Origin: CAZSXU01 sp964610505
GTDB taxonomy: Bacteria; Arandabacterota; Arandabacteria; JAGLYR01
Direction: 5' to 3'
NCBI GenBank assembly: GCA_964610505.1
Contig: CAZSXU010000005.1
Span: forward strand, 62,001 to 126,000
Length of the DNA: 64,000 bases
How positions within the stretch are numbered: position 1 is the stretch's first letter; the number at the start of each line of letters is the position of its first letter. The notes beneath the pieces were generated by a model, which was not told where the DNA came from, did no database searches, and saw only the letters and a list, made by a program, of their open reading frames with translations. Shown here one piece after another: positions 8,698-16,912 of this stretch. The translations under genes were made by a program, and so were the position numbers.

Positions 8698-10197
8698 TTA
8701 GTCACCCTCTTCCAGCATGTTTCGAATCACAGCCGCCGATTCCTGCGGCTGACGTCGGGCAACCTCCGAGGCTCGATCGGAGGCCGACTCGACGTTGGCC
8801 AGATCGGCCACATGAAGGTCGACGCCCCGGCCGCCCGGCGTCGCCGCCGGGGCCGGAGACAGACCCGAGAGGGCCTGTCCGATCGAACGGAAGATCTTCC
8901 TCAGAATCAAGAATGCCGCCGCCGCACCGAACAGCCAGAGCCCATATCGGAGCAGGGTCTGCCACAGCATTTGGCGCTCAACGTGTTTCATCTGTTGCTG
9001 TTCCTGCTCAAGGTGGCTGTGGTCGAACTGAACGCACGCAATGTGAAACTTGTCGCCGCGGGCTTCATCCACCCCCACCGCGTTTTTGACCACCGACGCC
9101 AGCTCGTTCAGTTCCGCCACGGTGCGGGGAACGAATCGAGTCTCCTCTTCACTTTGGCCTTCCGCCGACTCGTAGTGACCGTCGACCGTCACGGCCACAG
9201 TGAGTCTCTCGATACTGCCTGGAACTTTCACGAGCCGTTCGACGGTTTTGTTGATCTCGTAGTTCGTGACCGTATTGCGGAACTCTCCGCCCGTATCACC
9301 GCCGGACTCCTCACTCAGTTCTTCGCTTCGAACGACGGGGTTCTCGCCGTCGTAGAATTCAGCGTCCCGCTCAAGCCGCTCAAAGTCGACATCCGCCGTG
9401 ACGCGAACGACGGCGCCCCCAGGTCCGATCACGCGATCCAGCAGAGTTTGCGCCTTCTCTTCCAACCATCTTTCCGCCGCCGTCTTGACTTCCAGACGCT
9501 CGGCCCCCTCCGCGTCCAGGCCCCCATCCCCGTGATGCGTCGAGAGGAGATTCCCGAAGTAGTCGAGGATGCTGACCCTCTCGGGGGCGAGCCCCTCCAC
9601 CCCACCGGCGACAAGATATGCGATCCCTTCAACTTGTTTGCGGCCGAGCCGGACTCCGGGTTTCAACCTCAGCATCACCGACGCCGAGGGTTGTCGATTC
9701 TCATCCATGAACAACGTTCGTTCGGGTACGACCAGATGGACTCGCGCACCCAGAACTTCATCCATTTCCCGAATGCTGCGCGTGAGTTCGCCCTCCAGGG
9801 CGCGCCGGTAGTTGATCTGTTGCATGAAATTGGTCATCCCGAAGCCGCGGTGGTCGAAGATTTCGTATCCCTCGTTTGCCCCACCGGGCAGTCCCTCCGC
9901 GGCCAGATCGAGCCGAATTGAGTAGACGTCCTTCTGTGGGACTTTGAGCGTGCGTCCCGAGTCGGCAATGCGAAACGGGATCTTGCGATCCCGAAGCTCC
10001 TCGACGACGCGGCTGGCCCGCTCGGGGTCGAGTCCGGCATAGAGAACGGAATAGCTGATGTTCCTGGCGAGGAGTGCGGAGATCCCAAGAGTCGCAACGG
10101 CGGCAAGAATCAGACCGCCCAGGACGACTCTCTGCCCCTGCCCCATCGCTCCCCAGCGGGCGCTGAGGTTGGCCACCAGACTCTTCCAGGTATCCAT
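8698..10197 (-). CDS. fliF: Flagellar MS-ring protein FliF
   Basis: Membrane ring protein on which the flagellum is built. About 499 residues, at the short end for the family. The first membrane helix is at about 25-45. The YscJ/FliF secretin-like domains follow (YSVLYAGLDPERASRVVEEL, then VPQKDVYSIRLDLAAEGLPG). A second membrane helix is near 415-435. The FliG-binding C-terminus reads RRQPQESAAVIRNMLEEGD. The ATG at 10197 is chosen because GAGGAGGG lies about 11 bases upstream; a GTG one codon before it is equally possible. Confidence 0.95.
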   Translation of the reverse strand: MDTWKSLVANLSARWGAMGQGQRVVLGGLILAAVATLGISALLARNISYSVLYAGLDPERASRVVEELRDRKIPFRIADSGRTLKVPQKDVYSIRLDLAAEGLPGGANEGYEIFDHRGFGMTNFMQQINYRRALEGELTRSIREMDEVLGARVHLVVPERTLFMDENRQPSASVMLRLKPGVRLGRKQVEGIAYLVAGGVEGLAPERVSILDYFGNLLSTHHGDGGLDAEGAERLEVKTAAERWLEEKAQTLLDRVIGPGGAVVRVTADVDFERLERDAEFYDGENPVVRSEELSEESGGDTGGEFRNTVTNYEINKTVERLVKVPGSIERLTVAVTVDGHYESAEGQSEEETRFVPRTVAELNELASVVKNAVGVDEARGDKFHIACVQFDHSHLEQEQQQMKHVERQMLWQTLLRYGLWLFGAAAAFLILRKIFRSIGQALSGLSPAPAATPGGRGVDLHVADLANVESASDRASEVARRQPQESAAVIRNMLEEGD

Positions 10198-10250
10198 CAC
10201 GGAGCGTTCCCTCCTCTTGTTTCGATTGCCGCGCCGCCCCGGCACTTACG

Positions 10251-10574
10251 CTAGATCGACGTGCGGGACAACTGGTGGTACGTCTCCAACAACCGGTTCC
10301 GGATTTCGATCAGGAGGTCCAGGGCCAAGTTCGCTTCCTCAACCGCCAACATCACCTGATGGACTTCAGTCGTTTTGCCCTCCGCCAGCGCGTTGACCTG
10401 CCGGCCGGCCTCTTCCTCGAGATTCCGAATCTCGCTGAGATAGCCCTTGAGCGTCTCCGCGAACGAGACGCCTCCTTGAGTCGGCAGACTCTTCTGCGTC
10501 GCTTCCGCGGAGGGAATGGAAGGTCCCACCTTCGAAGTCCCGTGCAGCGCCGTTACCGTTTCCAGAGGTATCAC
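10251..10574 (-). CDS. fliE: Flagellar hook-basal body protein FliE
   Basis: Small rod component joining the MS ring to the proximal rod. 107 residues. The C-terminal half has the FliE signature VHQVMLAVEEANLALDLLIE followed by IRNRLLETYHQLSR. The GTG start at 10574 has GAGAGGA just upstream. It sits between flgC and fliF in the standard order. Confidence 0.95.
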   Translation of the reverse strand: MIPLETVTALHGTSKVGPSIPSAEATQKSLPTQGGVSFAETLKGYLSEIRNLEEEAGRQVNALAEGKTTEVHQVMLAVEEANLALDLLIEIRNRLLETYHQLSRTSI

Positions 10575-10601
10575 GAGTTCCTCTCTCTCAATGGTCGTCG
10601 C

Positions 10602-11099
10602 CTAGATCTCCAGCGACCTGGCGACCATGCTCTGGTAGGCCTTCATGGCCGCCAGGTTCGCCTCGTAAGCGCGCGTCGCCGCCATCATGTCCACCATTTC
10701 GCCGACGGTGTTGATGTCCGGCAATCGGACATACCCGTTTTCATCCGCATCCGGGTGGTGCGGCTCGTGAACAAGTCTGTATCCGGCGTCCTGCTCCACA
10801 ACTTCTCGGGCCTCTACCGTCGGCACGGTCGATCCCGAAAGCCGGTCCGCCCCACCGCCCCCGATGTGTGCCGGAGACGTCCGGGCCAGGGTGACCCTGC
10901 GGGAGGGGACCGTCGCAGGCCTCGTCGCATCCGAGTTTTCTGAACTCATGACCACCGTTCGGCGCCGATACACATCTCCATTGTCCGAGCGCGAGGCCTC
11001 TGCATTGGCGATGTTCTTCGCAATCGCCTCCATGCGCTTCCGCTGCGCACTCAAGCCCGAAGCGCTGATGGCCATGGGCGCGAAGAGATCGTCCCCCAT
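10602..11099 (-). CDS. flgC: Flagellar proximal rod protein FlgC
   Basis: Periplasmic rod subunit. 165 residues from the ATG at 11099, which has AGGAGG seven bases upstream; a GTG two codons earlier is less well placed. The N-terminal rod motif is SASGLSAQRKRMEAIAKNIA, and the C-terminal motif is LPDINTVGEMVDMMAATRAY followed by EANLAAMKAYQSM. Both are diagnostic of FlgC. Confidence 0.95.
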   Translation of the reverse strand: MGDDLFAPMAISASGLSAQRKRMEAIAKNIANAEASRSDNGDVYRRRTVVMSSENSDATRPATVPSRRVTLARTSPAHIGGGGADRLSGSTVPTVEAREVVEQDAGYRLVHEPHHPDADENGYVRLPDINTVGEMVDMMAATRAYEANLAAMKAYQSMVARSLEI

Positions 11100-11171
11100 T
11101 TGCACTCCTCCTTACGGATCTCGCCCCTTCCCTTCACCGCCCGCCACATCACACGTCCCGACACACCGCGT

Positions 11172-11564
11172 CTACCCGCGAATACTGGATCGCAGGCCCT
11201 GAATCCGCAGGGACGCAAGACGGGCGGCAAGGTCGAACCGCAGCTGGTTCTCGGCCAGGGCGACCATTTCATGTTCGATTTCAACCGAGCTCGAGCCTTC
11301 TTCCGAAGATGCCTCGTAGACTTCCACGTCCTGCGCAAGCCCTCTCCCGGAACCCAGGTGGCCCGGATGGGTCGCGCGAAGCTGCACCGACCGTCCACGC
11401 GCACTTCGCAGCTCGTTGGCAAAATCCACTTCCTGACGCTTGTAGCCCGCAGTCTCGGCATTTGCCAGGTTCGCCGCGTAGGTCCGCTGTCTCCACGCAC
11501 TCAGGTCCATCACCTTCCGGAGTGCAGGCAGGGCCGTCTTACTGAAAAGATCGCTTGCGCTCAC
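11172..11564 (-). CDS. flgB: Flagellar proximal rod protein FlgB
   Basis: First structural gene of the flagellar operon. 130 residues from a GTG at 11564 with GGAGGGAG seven bases upstream; an in-frame ATG at 11606 would lie too close to the promoter. Motifs: LSAWRQRTYAANLANAETAG and DFANEL in the N-terminal half, VEIEHEMVALAENQLRFDLA in the C-terminal half. The sigma-54 promoter at 11626-11640 lies about 50 bases upstream of this start. Confidence 0.92.
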   Translation of the reverse strand: MSASDLFSKTALPALRKVMDLSAWRQRTYAANLANAETAGYKRQEVDFANELRSARGRSVQLRATHPGHLGSGRGLAQDVEVYEASSEEGSSSVEIEHEMVALAENQLRFDLAARLASLRIQGLRSSIRG

Positions 11565-11625
11565 GCCAACTCCCTCCCTCCGTCGATATCGTTCGGACGG
11601 CGGCAATGGTCCGCACCCTGTCCAC

Positions 11626-11640
11626 GCAAGTTCCGGGCCA
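11626..11640 (-). promoter_or_regulatory. Sigma-54 (-24/-12) promoter of the flgB operon
   Basis: On the minus strand the sequence is TGGCCCGGAACTTGC. This matches the sigma-54 consensus (TGGCACG-N4-TTGC) with GG and GC exactly ten bases apart. Transcription would start near 11614, about 50 bases before the flgB GTG. The neighbouring gene upstream (11707-13182) encodes a sigma-54 activator, which strongly supports the call. Confidence 0.88.
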
Positions 11641-11706
11641 GTACTCGACAGACGAACAACTCACTTGTGTTTCAGAGGGTTAGGGTATCGGGAAGTAGGA
11701 GGCTTA

Positions 11707-13182
11707 TTAGCGGATGGTCGACGGGACAGATACCCTTTCCGGTCCGAGGGGAAGTTTCTTCCCCTTCCCTGCTTCCGAAGGTACGGCGTCTTGAGACGTC
11801 GGCTTCAGGAAGTCCATGCGGCCCAGCTGGTGCAGCTTGTTCCTCAAGGTCCGGGCACTGATTCCAAGCCGGTCTGCGGCCAGGCTTCGATTTCCCCCCA
11901 CCTCCTCAAGCGTCTTGATGAGATGGGCGGTCTCGACCTCTCTGAGGGATTTTCCCGCAGGGAATTCATCCCTGAGCACCGCGTCGTCCGTCTCTTCTTT
12001 CAAGTCCCGAAGCAGGTCCGGAAAACATTCCGGGCCGATGACGGGCCCGCGGGACAGAATGGCGGCTCGTTCGAGACAGTTTTCAAGCTGCCGGACGTTG
12101 CCCGGCCACGAATAGCGACCGAGAACACGCATGGCCTCTTGACTCAATTCTCTGGCCTCCAGACCGTTCGCGATACAATGGCGGCGAAGGAAGTGATCGA
12201 CGAGAGGCGGAACGTCATCCATTCGGTCTTTGAGAGCAGGCACGGATATAGGGAAGACGCTCAGCCGGTAGTACAGGTCCGACCGGAATCGGTTTTCCCG
12301 AATCTCTCTGGAGAGGTCTTGGTTGGATGTGGCGATGATCCGCACGTCCGCGCGAATCGTCGAGCATCCACCCACCCTCTCGAACTCTCTCTCCTGGAGA
12401 ACTCGAAGGAGCTTGGCCTGCATGCCCCAAGCCATCTCGGAGACCTCGTCCATCAATAGGGTCCCACCCTGCGCTAGCTCGAAACGTCCCTTCTTCCGGC
12501 GGATGGCGCCCGTGAAAGCTCCCCGCTCGTGACCGAAGAGCTCCGTTTCGAACAGCGATTCCGGCAGCGCGGCACAGTTGAACCGAACCAGCGATCCGTC
12601 CCGTCGTTTGCTGTGTTCATGAACGGCCCGGGCCACCAGTTCCTTGCCCGTACCCGTTTCCCCGGTGACGAGTACCGTGGCCTCCGTCGATGCGGCCAAC
12701 CGGATCAGCGAACGGATTTCCCTCATCTGGGAACTTTCTCCCACGAGAAACCGGGATTCTGTTCCCTGAGCGCCCCCGCTTCCGGCCGTCGTTTGTTCGT
12801 CTCCATCGCCACACAGAATACGGTCGACCAGCCGTTCCACCTGTTCACCCGAGAAGGGCTTGGTCAAGTAGTCGCAGGCACCCAGTTTCATCGCCGCAAC
12901 GGCGTTTTCCACGGTCGCGTACGCGGTCATGATGACGAACCGGGTCGACGGCGAAACCCGTTTCGCGGCCCGCAGCAACGAAACGCCGTCCATCTTCCCC
13001 ATGCGCCAGTCGGTGAACACGAGCGCGTACTCTTCATTCTCGAGAAGAGAAAGAGCTTCTTCCCCGTCGCCAGCGACCGCGACGCCGTAGTGCCTGCGGG
13101 CCAGGATCTCTTGGAGGAAGTCCCTCAGGAGAGGTTCATCATCCACAATCAGGATGCGCTTCGTGTCACACGGACTTCGCAC
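11707..13182 (-). CDS. Sigma-54-dependent response regulator (FlrC/FleR-like, NtrC family)
   Basis: Transcription activator for sigma-54 promoters, probably the flagellar one next door. 491 residues in three parts. The receiver domain (1-115) has ILIVDDEP, the phospho-acceptor Asp at 58 in FTDWRM, and Lys in TKPF. The AAA+ central domain (about 145-375) has Walker A GETGTGKE and the sigma-54-contacting loop GAFTGA. The Fis-type helix-turn-helix at the C-terminus reads GGNRSLAADRLGISARTLRN. All catalytic residues look intact. The GTG start at 13182 has GGAGGAGG upstream. It overlaps the kinase gene by 34 bases, so the two are translated together. Confidence 0.93.
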   Translation of the reverse strand: MRSPCDTKRILIVDDEPLLRDFLQEILARRHYGVAVAGDGEEALSLLENEEYALVFTDWRMGKMDGVSLLRAAKRVSPSTRFVIMTAYATVENAVAAMKLGACDYLTKPFSGEQVERLVDRILCGDGDEQTTAGSGGAQGTESRFLVGESSQMREIRSLIRLAASTEATVLVTGETGTGKELVARAVHEHSKRRDGSLVRFNCAALPESLFETELFGHERGAFTGAIRRKKGRFELAQGGTLLMDEVSEMAWGMQAKLLRVLQEREFERVGGCSTIRADVRIIATSNQDLSREIRENRFRSDLYYRLSVFPISVPALKDRMDDVPPLVDHFLRRHCIANGLEARELSQEAMRVLGRYSWPGNVRQLENCLERAAILSRGPVIGPECFPDLLRDLKEETDDAVLRDEFPAGKSLREVETAHLIKTLEEVGGNRSLAADRLGISARTLRNKLHQLGRMDFLKPTSQDAVPSEAGKGKKLPLGPERVSVPSTIR

Positions 13183-14630
13183 GAATCCTCCTCCCACTGA
13201 CTCTGTCTCCGTGACGCGGGCTCCGATGGGAGAGTGAAGATGGCTCGAGTCCCCCTGCCTTCGGTGCTCTCGAGGCGCACGTCTCCACCGTGTCCGGTCA
13301 CAATGCGCCGCACGGCGGTAAGCCCCAATCCCGCACTTCGGTCCTTAGTCGTGAAGAACGGCGCGAAGGCATTCGCCGCCACGTCCGGTGGCATCCCCAC
13401 GCCGGTGTCGGAGACGGACACGGCAACGAAAGAGCCCGTCGGTCCACCCCGCGCGATTCCGGGGGCCCGGCCGGCGGTATCCTCGGATTTTCGCACCTCC
13501 GGCTCGGCCTCCTCCAGGCAGACGGTGATGATCCCGCCCCCCGGTACGGCCTCTCTCGCATTGGCAAGGAGATTCCACAGGACGTGTCGAATCTGCTCCT
13601 TATCGAGCCTCGCCCGGATATCCCGGCAGCCGACTCGTCGCACCAGGGTAATCTGTTCTCTCTCCTCGAGGCCCCCATCGAACAGATCCAGCACGCCCTC
13701 CAGGACCGACGCAATGTTCACGCTTCGAAAATCCGAGGTCACCGGACGTGCGCTTTCCACCAGCCTCGCGACAGCCGACTCCACACCGGCCACGCCTTCC
13801 TGGATCTTCCGGACCAACGGATCCCAGCGAGGATCGCTGGCCAGGTCTCGCCCTAGGAGCTCTGTGAATCCCGCCAATCCGGCAAGGGGATTTCGAACCT
13901 GCCGGGCAACTTCGGCCGCCATTTCTCCTACGGCCGCCGTGGTGCGAGTCCGGAGAAGCTCTTCTTCGACCAGCTTCGCCGTCCTGAGATCGCTGAACAC
14001 CTCCACCGCCCCGAGGATCTCTCCACCCTCACCCTTCACCAGCGAGGTCGAGAATCCCACCGGGATGCGTTCTCCGGCCGAGGTCGTGATCAGTTTCTCC
14101 AGGTGTTCCACGCAGTTACCGGTTTCCATGGTCTGGAGGGGACCCGCCTCTTCATCGAGATCTCTACCGATGATGTCATGGTACGACGTTCCCAGCACGT
14201 TCTTCTTACGGTAGCCCGTGATGGTCTCGGCCGCGTCGTTGAACTCGATCAGGCGACCCTCCAGATCTACAGCCACCACTCCGACCGAAAGACAGCGGAG
14301 AATGCTGTCGAGCCGCGACGCCAGCCGTTCCCGTTCATCGAGGCTTTCTCGCAGGTTTCGATTCGCCTTCTCCAGAGCCCAATTCAGATTCGTGCATTTT
14401 CTTTCGAGAATCGTGCACGTCGCTCGCAGCGCGTCCAGACTCTCGCTGAAAGTCCCCAGAGACGCTTTCAGCACATCCGCGCGCGAATCCTCCGCAGCTG
14501 GAATCGCCGGTTTCGGGCCACCCCCGGGGCGAGACGGATTCTCGGCAATACGGGTTTGAATCGGGACGTCGAGCCGGCAGGACCCCCGGGGTTCCATGGG
14601 ACGCGAGTGCTCTTCTCTGTTGTTTTCCAA
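13149..14630 (-). CDS. PAS-domain histidine kinase (FlrB/FleS-like) lacking the H-box His
   Basis: Partner of the adjacent sigma-54 activator. 493 residues: coiled coil at about 60-110, PAS domain at about 108-215 (LSVGVVAVDLEGRLIEFNDA, ETITGY), a degenerate dimerisation/H-box at about 235-300, then an intact HATPase domain (N box LWNLLANAREAV, G1 SDTGVGM, F box FFTTKDRSAGLGLTAVRRIV). No membrane helix is visible, so it is cytosolic. In the H-box, where relatives read AHEIRNPL, this one reads ARQVRNPL: Arg243 replaces the phospho-accepting His (codon at 13902-13904). TTG start at 14630 with AAGGA about ten bases upstream; an ATG at 14597 is the alternative. Confidence 0.88.
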   Translation of the reverse strand: MENNREEHSRPMEPRGSCRLDVPIQTRIAENPSRPGGGPKPAIPAAEDSRADVLKASLGTFSESLDALRATCTILERKCTNLNWALEKANRNLRESLDERERLASRLDSILRCLSVGVVAVDLEGRLIEFNDAAETITGYRKKNVLGTSYHDIIGRDLDEEAGPLQTMETGNCVEHLEKLITTSAGERIPVGFSTSLVKGEGGEILGAVEVFSDLRTAKLVEEELLRTRTTAAVGEMAAEVARQVRNPLAGLAGFTELLGRDLASDPRWDPLVRKIQEGVAGVESAVARLVESARPVTSDFRSVNIASVLEGVLDLFDGGLEEREQITLVRRVGCRDIRARLDKEQIRHVLWNLLANAREAVPGGGIITVCLEEAEPEVRKSEDTAGRAPGIARGGPTGSFVAVSVSDTGVGMPPDVAANAFAPFFTTKDRSAGLGLTAVRRIVTGHGGDVRLESTEGRGTRAIFTLPSEPASRRQSQWEEDSCEVRVTRSAS

Positions 14631-15268
14631 GAAACTTGTTCCTTCTACTGGATCCTCCCGCGGGATTACGCCATTTTTTGCGACCCTTGGGGAATCTCAT
14701 CACCAATACAGTAGTTAGAAGCCTTCGCTACTTATTTCGTAACGGACCGAGGAAAACTTGAGCGAAAATTTCGTCCCTTGGGCGTCCCTGGGCATAGCGT
14801 TAACTAATTGTTGGTTTATGAGTTATAGATATGATGTCGGACTCGGCCTCCACGAAGCTCCCAGACTGCCTGGATTGGATATTATTGCAAAATATGGAAA
14901 ACAAGCGGGCTCTGTTTGGTTTCTGGAATCCTGAATCGAACGAGGGGTTTCCGGCCTGCCCGGGATGGAGAAGGCCGCTCTTTTCCGCCCAGGGCACCGA
15001 CTCGCGAGTCCACCGGAACATCGGTGAACGGCGGTTTCATTCTGGAGGCCGACGACAGGACGTTGGCCGCCACTCACACGTCTTTTTTGCCATCGCCGAA
15101 GCCCACCGGGCAACGTCGATGACATCGTCCCTTTGGGAAATCCGATGGAGGAGGACTGGAAAGTCTTTCCGGTTTCTTGGCGTGACGCCGGACCTCCGGC
15201 AGATCTCCTTCGACACTAATTGTACGCCCCATTACCCGTTAGAGCACTTGGACGCGAAGCATCGCAGG
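14631..15268. other. Divergent intergenic region between kinase gene and glycosyltransferase
   Basis: No convincing gene is seen. The part nearest the kinase (about 14690-14850) is AT-rich compared with the rest of the window and probably holds the kinase promoter, but I cannot pick out a clear -35/-10 pair. The stretch from about 14930 to 15260 is GC-rich with no long repeat. Its length upstream of the sigma-54 site at 15269 would suit enhancer binding by an NtrC-type activator; that is inference. Confidence 0.5.
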
Positions 15269-15283
15269 TGGCACGGCTCTTGC
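15269..15283 (+). promoter_or_regulatory. Consensus sigma-54 promoter upstream of glycosyltransferase
   Basis: The sequence TGGCACGGCTCTTGC matches the sigma-54 consensus at every conserved position, with ten bases between GG and GC. A transcript would start near 15295, roughly 100 bases before the ATG at 15396. It is the second sigma-54 element within 4 kb of the NtrC-type activator gene and faces the opposite way from the flagellar operon. Confidence 0.87.
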
Positions 15284-15395
15284 GAAACTCAACGCCGAGC
15301 CCGTGTGTGTTTCTCCACGGCTCCATCCCGGCCGGCACACCCTGCCGGAAACGCTCATACCGGACTCGAAGCCCTCGGGAAAGGAATTCACTCGA

Positions 15396-16829
15396 ATGCC
15401 GTCGAACCAGCGGAACCGGCCACCCTCTTCCAAAGGGAGCCCTCGTTTGTCCGTTGTGATCAACACACTGAACGAAGAGGCGAACATCGAGGATTGCCTC
15501 AAGAGCGTTCTCCAGATCTCAGACGAGATTGTTCTCGTGGACATGTACAGCGATGATCGGACCGTTGAGATCGCCAGGCGATACACCGATCGAATCTTCT
15601 TTCACGAGAGGACCGGTGTTGTCGAGCCGGCGAGGGAGGCCGCGATCCAACAGGCGAAGGGGAACTGGATTCTGATTCTGGATGCCGATGAGCGCGTATC
15701 CCCAGAACTCGCAGCCGGGATTGGAAAGGTGATTGCGAATCCTCGAGGGGTCGACGTGTTTTGCATCCCGAGACGCAACTACATCGCGGGTCGCTGGATG
15801 CGGGGAACGGGTTTCGGAATCGAGGCGGAGCGCCAACCGAGGCTCTTCCGCCGGGACTCGCTTCGCTGGCCGGAACGAATTCATGCATACCCGGTCATTC
15901 TCGGCACCGAAGCCCCCCTGCCCCTGCCCGACGAGGCGAGAATCGACCACCTTGCCTACCGTGACCTCCGCCAGTTTATGGATCGAGTCAACCGCTACAC
16001 GGACCATGAGGCCCGCATCCTCGATGAGGATCAGGCCGCCTGGTCTCCGGGTCGCATGCTGTTCGAGGCCAGAGATGAGTTTCTCCGTCGATACGACCCG
16101 GAAGCCGATGGAATCCACAGCCTCGTTCTGGCGATGTCGATGGCCTTCTACCGCTTCCTCTCATGGGCCAAGCTCTGGGAACGGCGGGCATACCCCGGGG
16201 CGATCCTGCCGACCGAGCCGTCGGAACTGTTCCTCCCTTTCGGGGACCTTGAGAGCGACGAATCTCAACTCATTTCTTCCGGTAGGGAGAGCCCGAGCGA
16301 ATCCTCACCCGACGGAATCGTGACCCTCTGTAAGGGTTTCTACGACGACGAGGGAGGGTGGTGCTGGATGAGCGGGGAGGGGAAACTCCGCATCCCGTCC
16401 TCGGCGCTGCCCGGCGATCTTCGCTTCTCTCTTACCTGCGACAACTCACGATACTACGAGCATTTTCCATTTCTGGTTCAGATCGTCGTGGGTCGTCGTC
16501 TCCACGAGAAAGTCCTGTTCGAGGCCAGCGACCAGCGGAAGGATATCTCCATCCCCCTCGAGGGAAGCGCATCGGACGTTCACATCCGGATCCAGAGTCA
16601 AGAGGTATTCGTACCGGCTTACCTGGGTCTGAACAGAGACCGACGTCGCCTCTCCATCCGCCTCAGCAACGCGGCCTTCCGCTGTGCCCGCCCCGCAGAA
16701 TCCAACACTTCGAACCAGCCCGAGAGGAAACCTAACGACCTCGCGCGCTCGCCCTCGGACACTTCACACGCCGGCTCCGGGAATCTATGCGGGGCTGCGG
16801 CTCGGCCCACGAATGGTGACGGTCTATAA
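15396..16829 (+). CDS. Family 2 glycosyltransferase with C-terminal beta-sandwich domain
   Basis: 477 residues. The N-terminal GT2 (GT-A fold) domain spans about 17-260 and has LSVVINTLNEEANIEDCLKS, the nucleotide-site DIVLVD-like EIVLVDMYSDD, and the metal-binding DAD at 96-98 (ILDADER). Its overall look is that of the WaaE/KdtX-like lipid-sugar transferases. The C-terminal region (about 310-435, with GWCWMSGEGKLRI and VPAYLGLNRDRRRLSIRL) resembles the accessory beta-sandwich found on some polysaccharide glycosyltransferases. ATG at 15396 with GGAAAGGA upstream. The consensus sigma-54 promoter suggests co-expression with flagella, so flagellin or surface-glycan glycosylation is a reasonable guess; the acceptor cannot be told from sequence. 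Confidence 0.85.
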   Translation: MPSNQRNRPPSSKGSPRLSVVINTLNEEANIEDCLKSVLQISDEIVLVDMYSDDRTVEIARRYTDRIFFHERTGVVEPAREAAIQQAKGNWILILDADERVSPELAAGIGKVIANPRGVDVFCIPRRNYIAGRWMRGTGFGIEAERQPRLFRRDSLRWPERIHAYPVILGTEAPLPLPDEARIDHLAYRDLRQFMDRVNRYTDHEARILDEDQAAWSPGRMLFEARDEFLRRYDPEADGIHSLVLAMSMAFYRFLSWAKLWERRAYPGAILPTEPSELFLPFGDLESDESQLISSGRESPSESSPDGIVTLCKGFYDDEGGWCWMSGEGKLRIPSSALPGDLRFSLTCDNSRYYEHFPFLVQIVVGRRLHEKVLFEASDQRKDISIPLEGSASDVHIRIQSQEVFVPAYLGLNRDRRRLSIRLSNAAFRCARPAESNTSNQPERKPNDLARSPSDTSHAGSGNLCGAAARPTNGDGL

Positions 16830-16912
16830 GCAATTGCCACGGGTCATCCACAAGCCGACATTCGATCAGCCAACTGGTGGGTCTCATCCCTGTACCGCAG
16901 GCCGTGGGGTTC

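Noticed and set aside
7723..9921. A 732-codon open frame on the plus strand opposite fliG and fliF
   Set aside because: It lies antisense to two unmistakable flagellar genes. Long antisense frames are common in high-GC DNA, and the translated sequence has no domain pattern.
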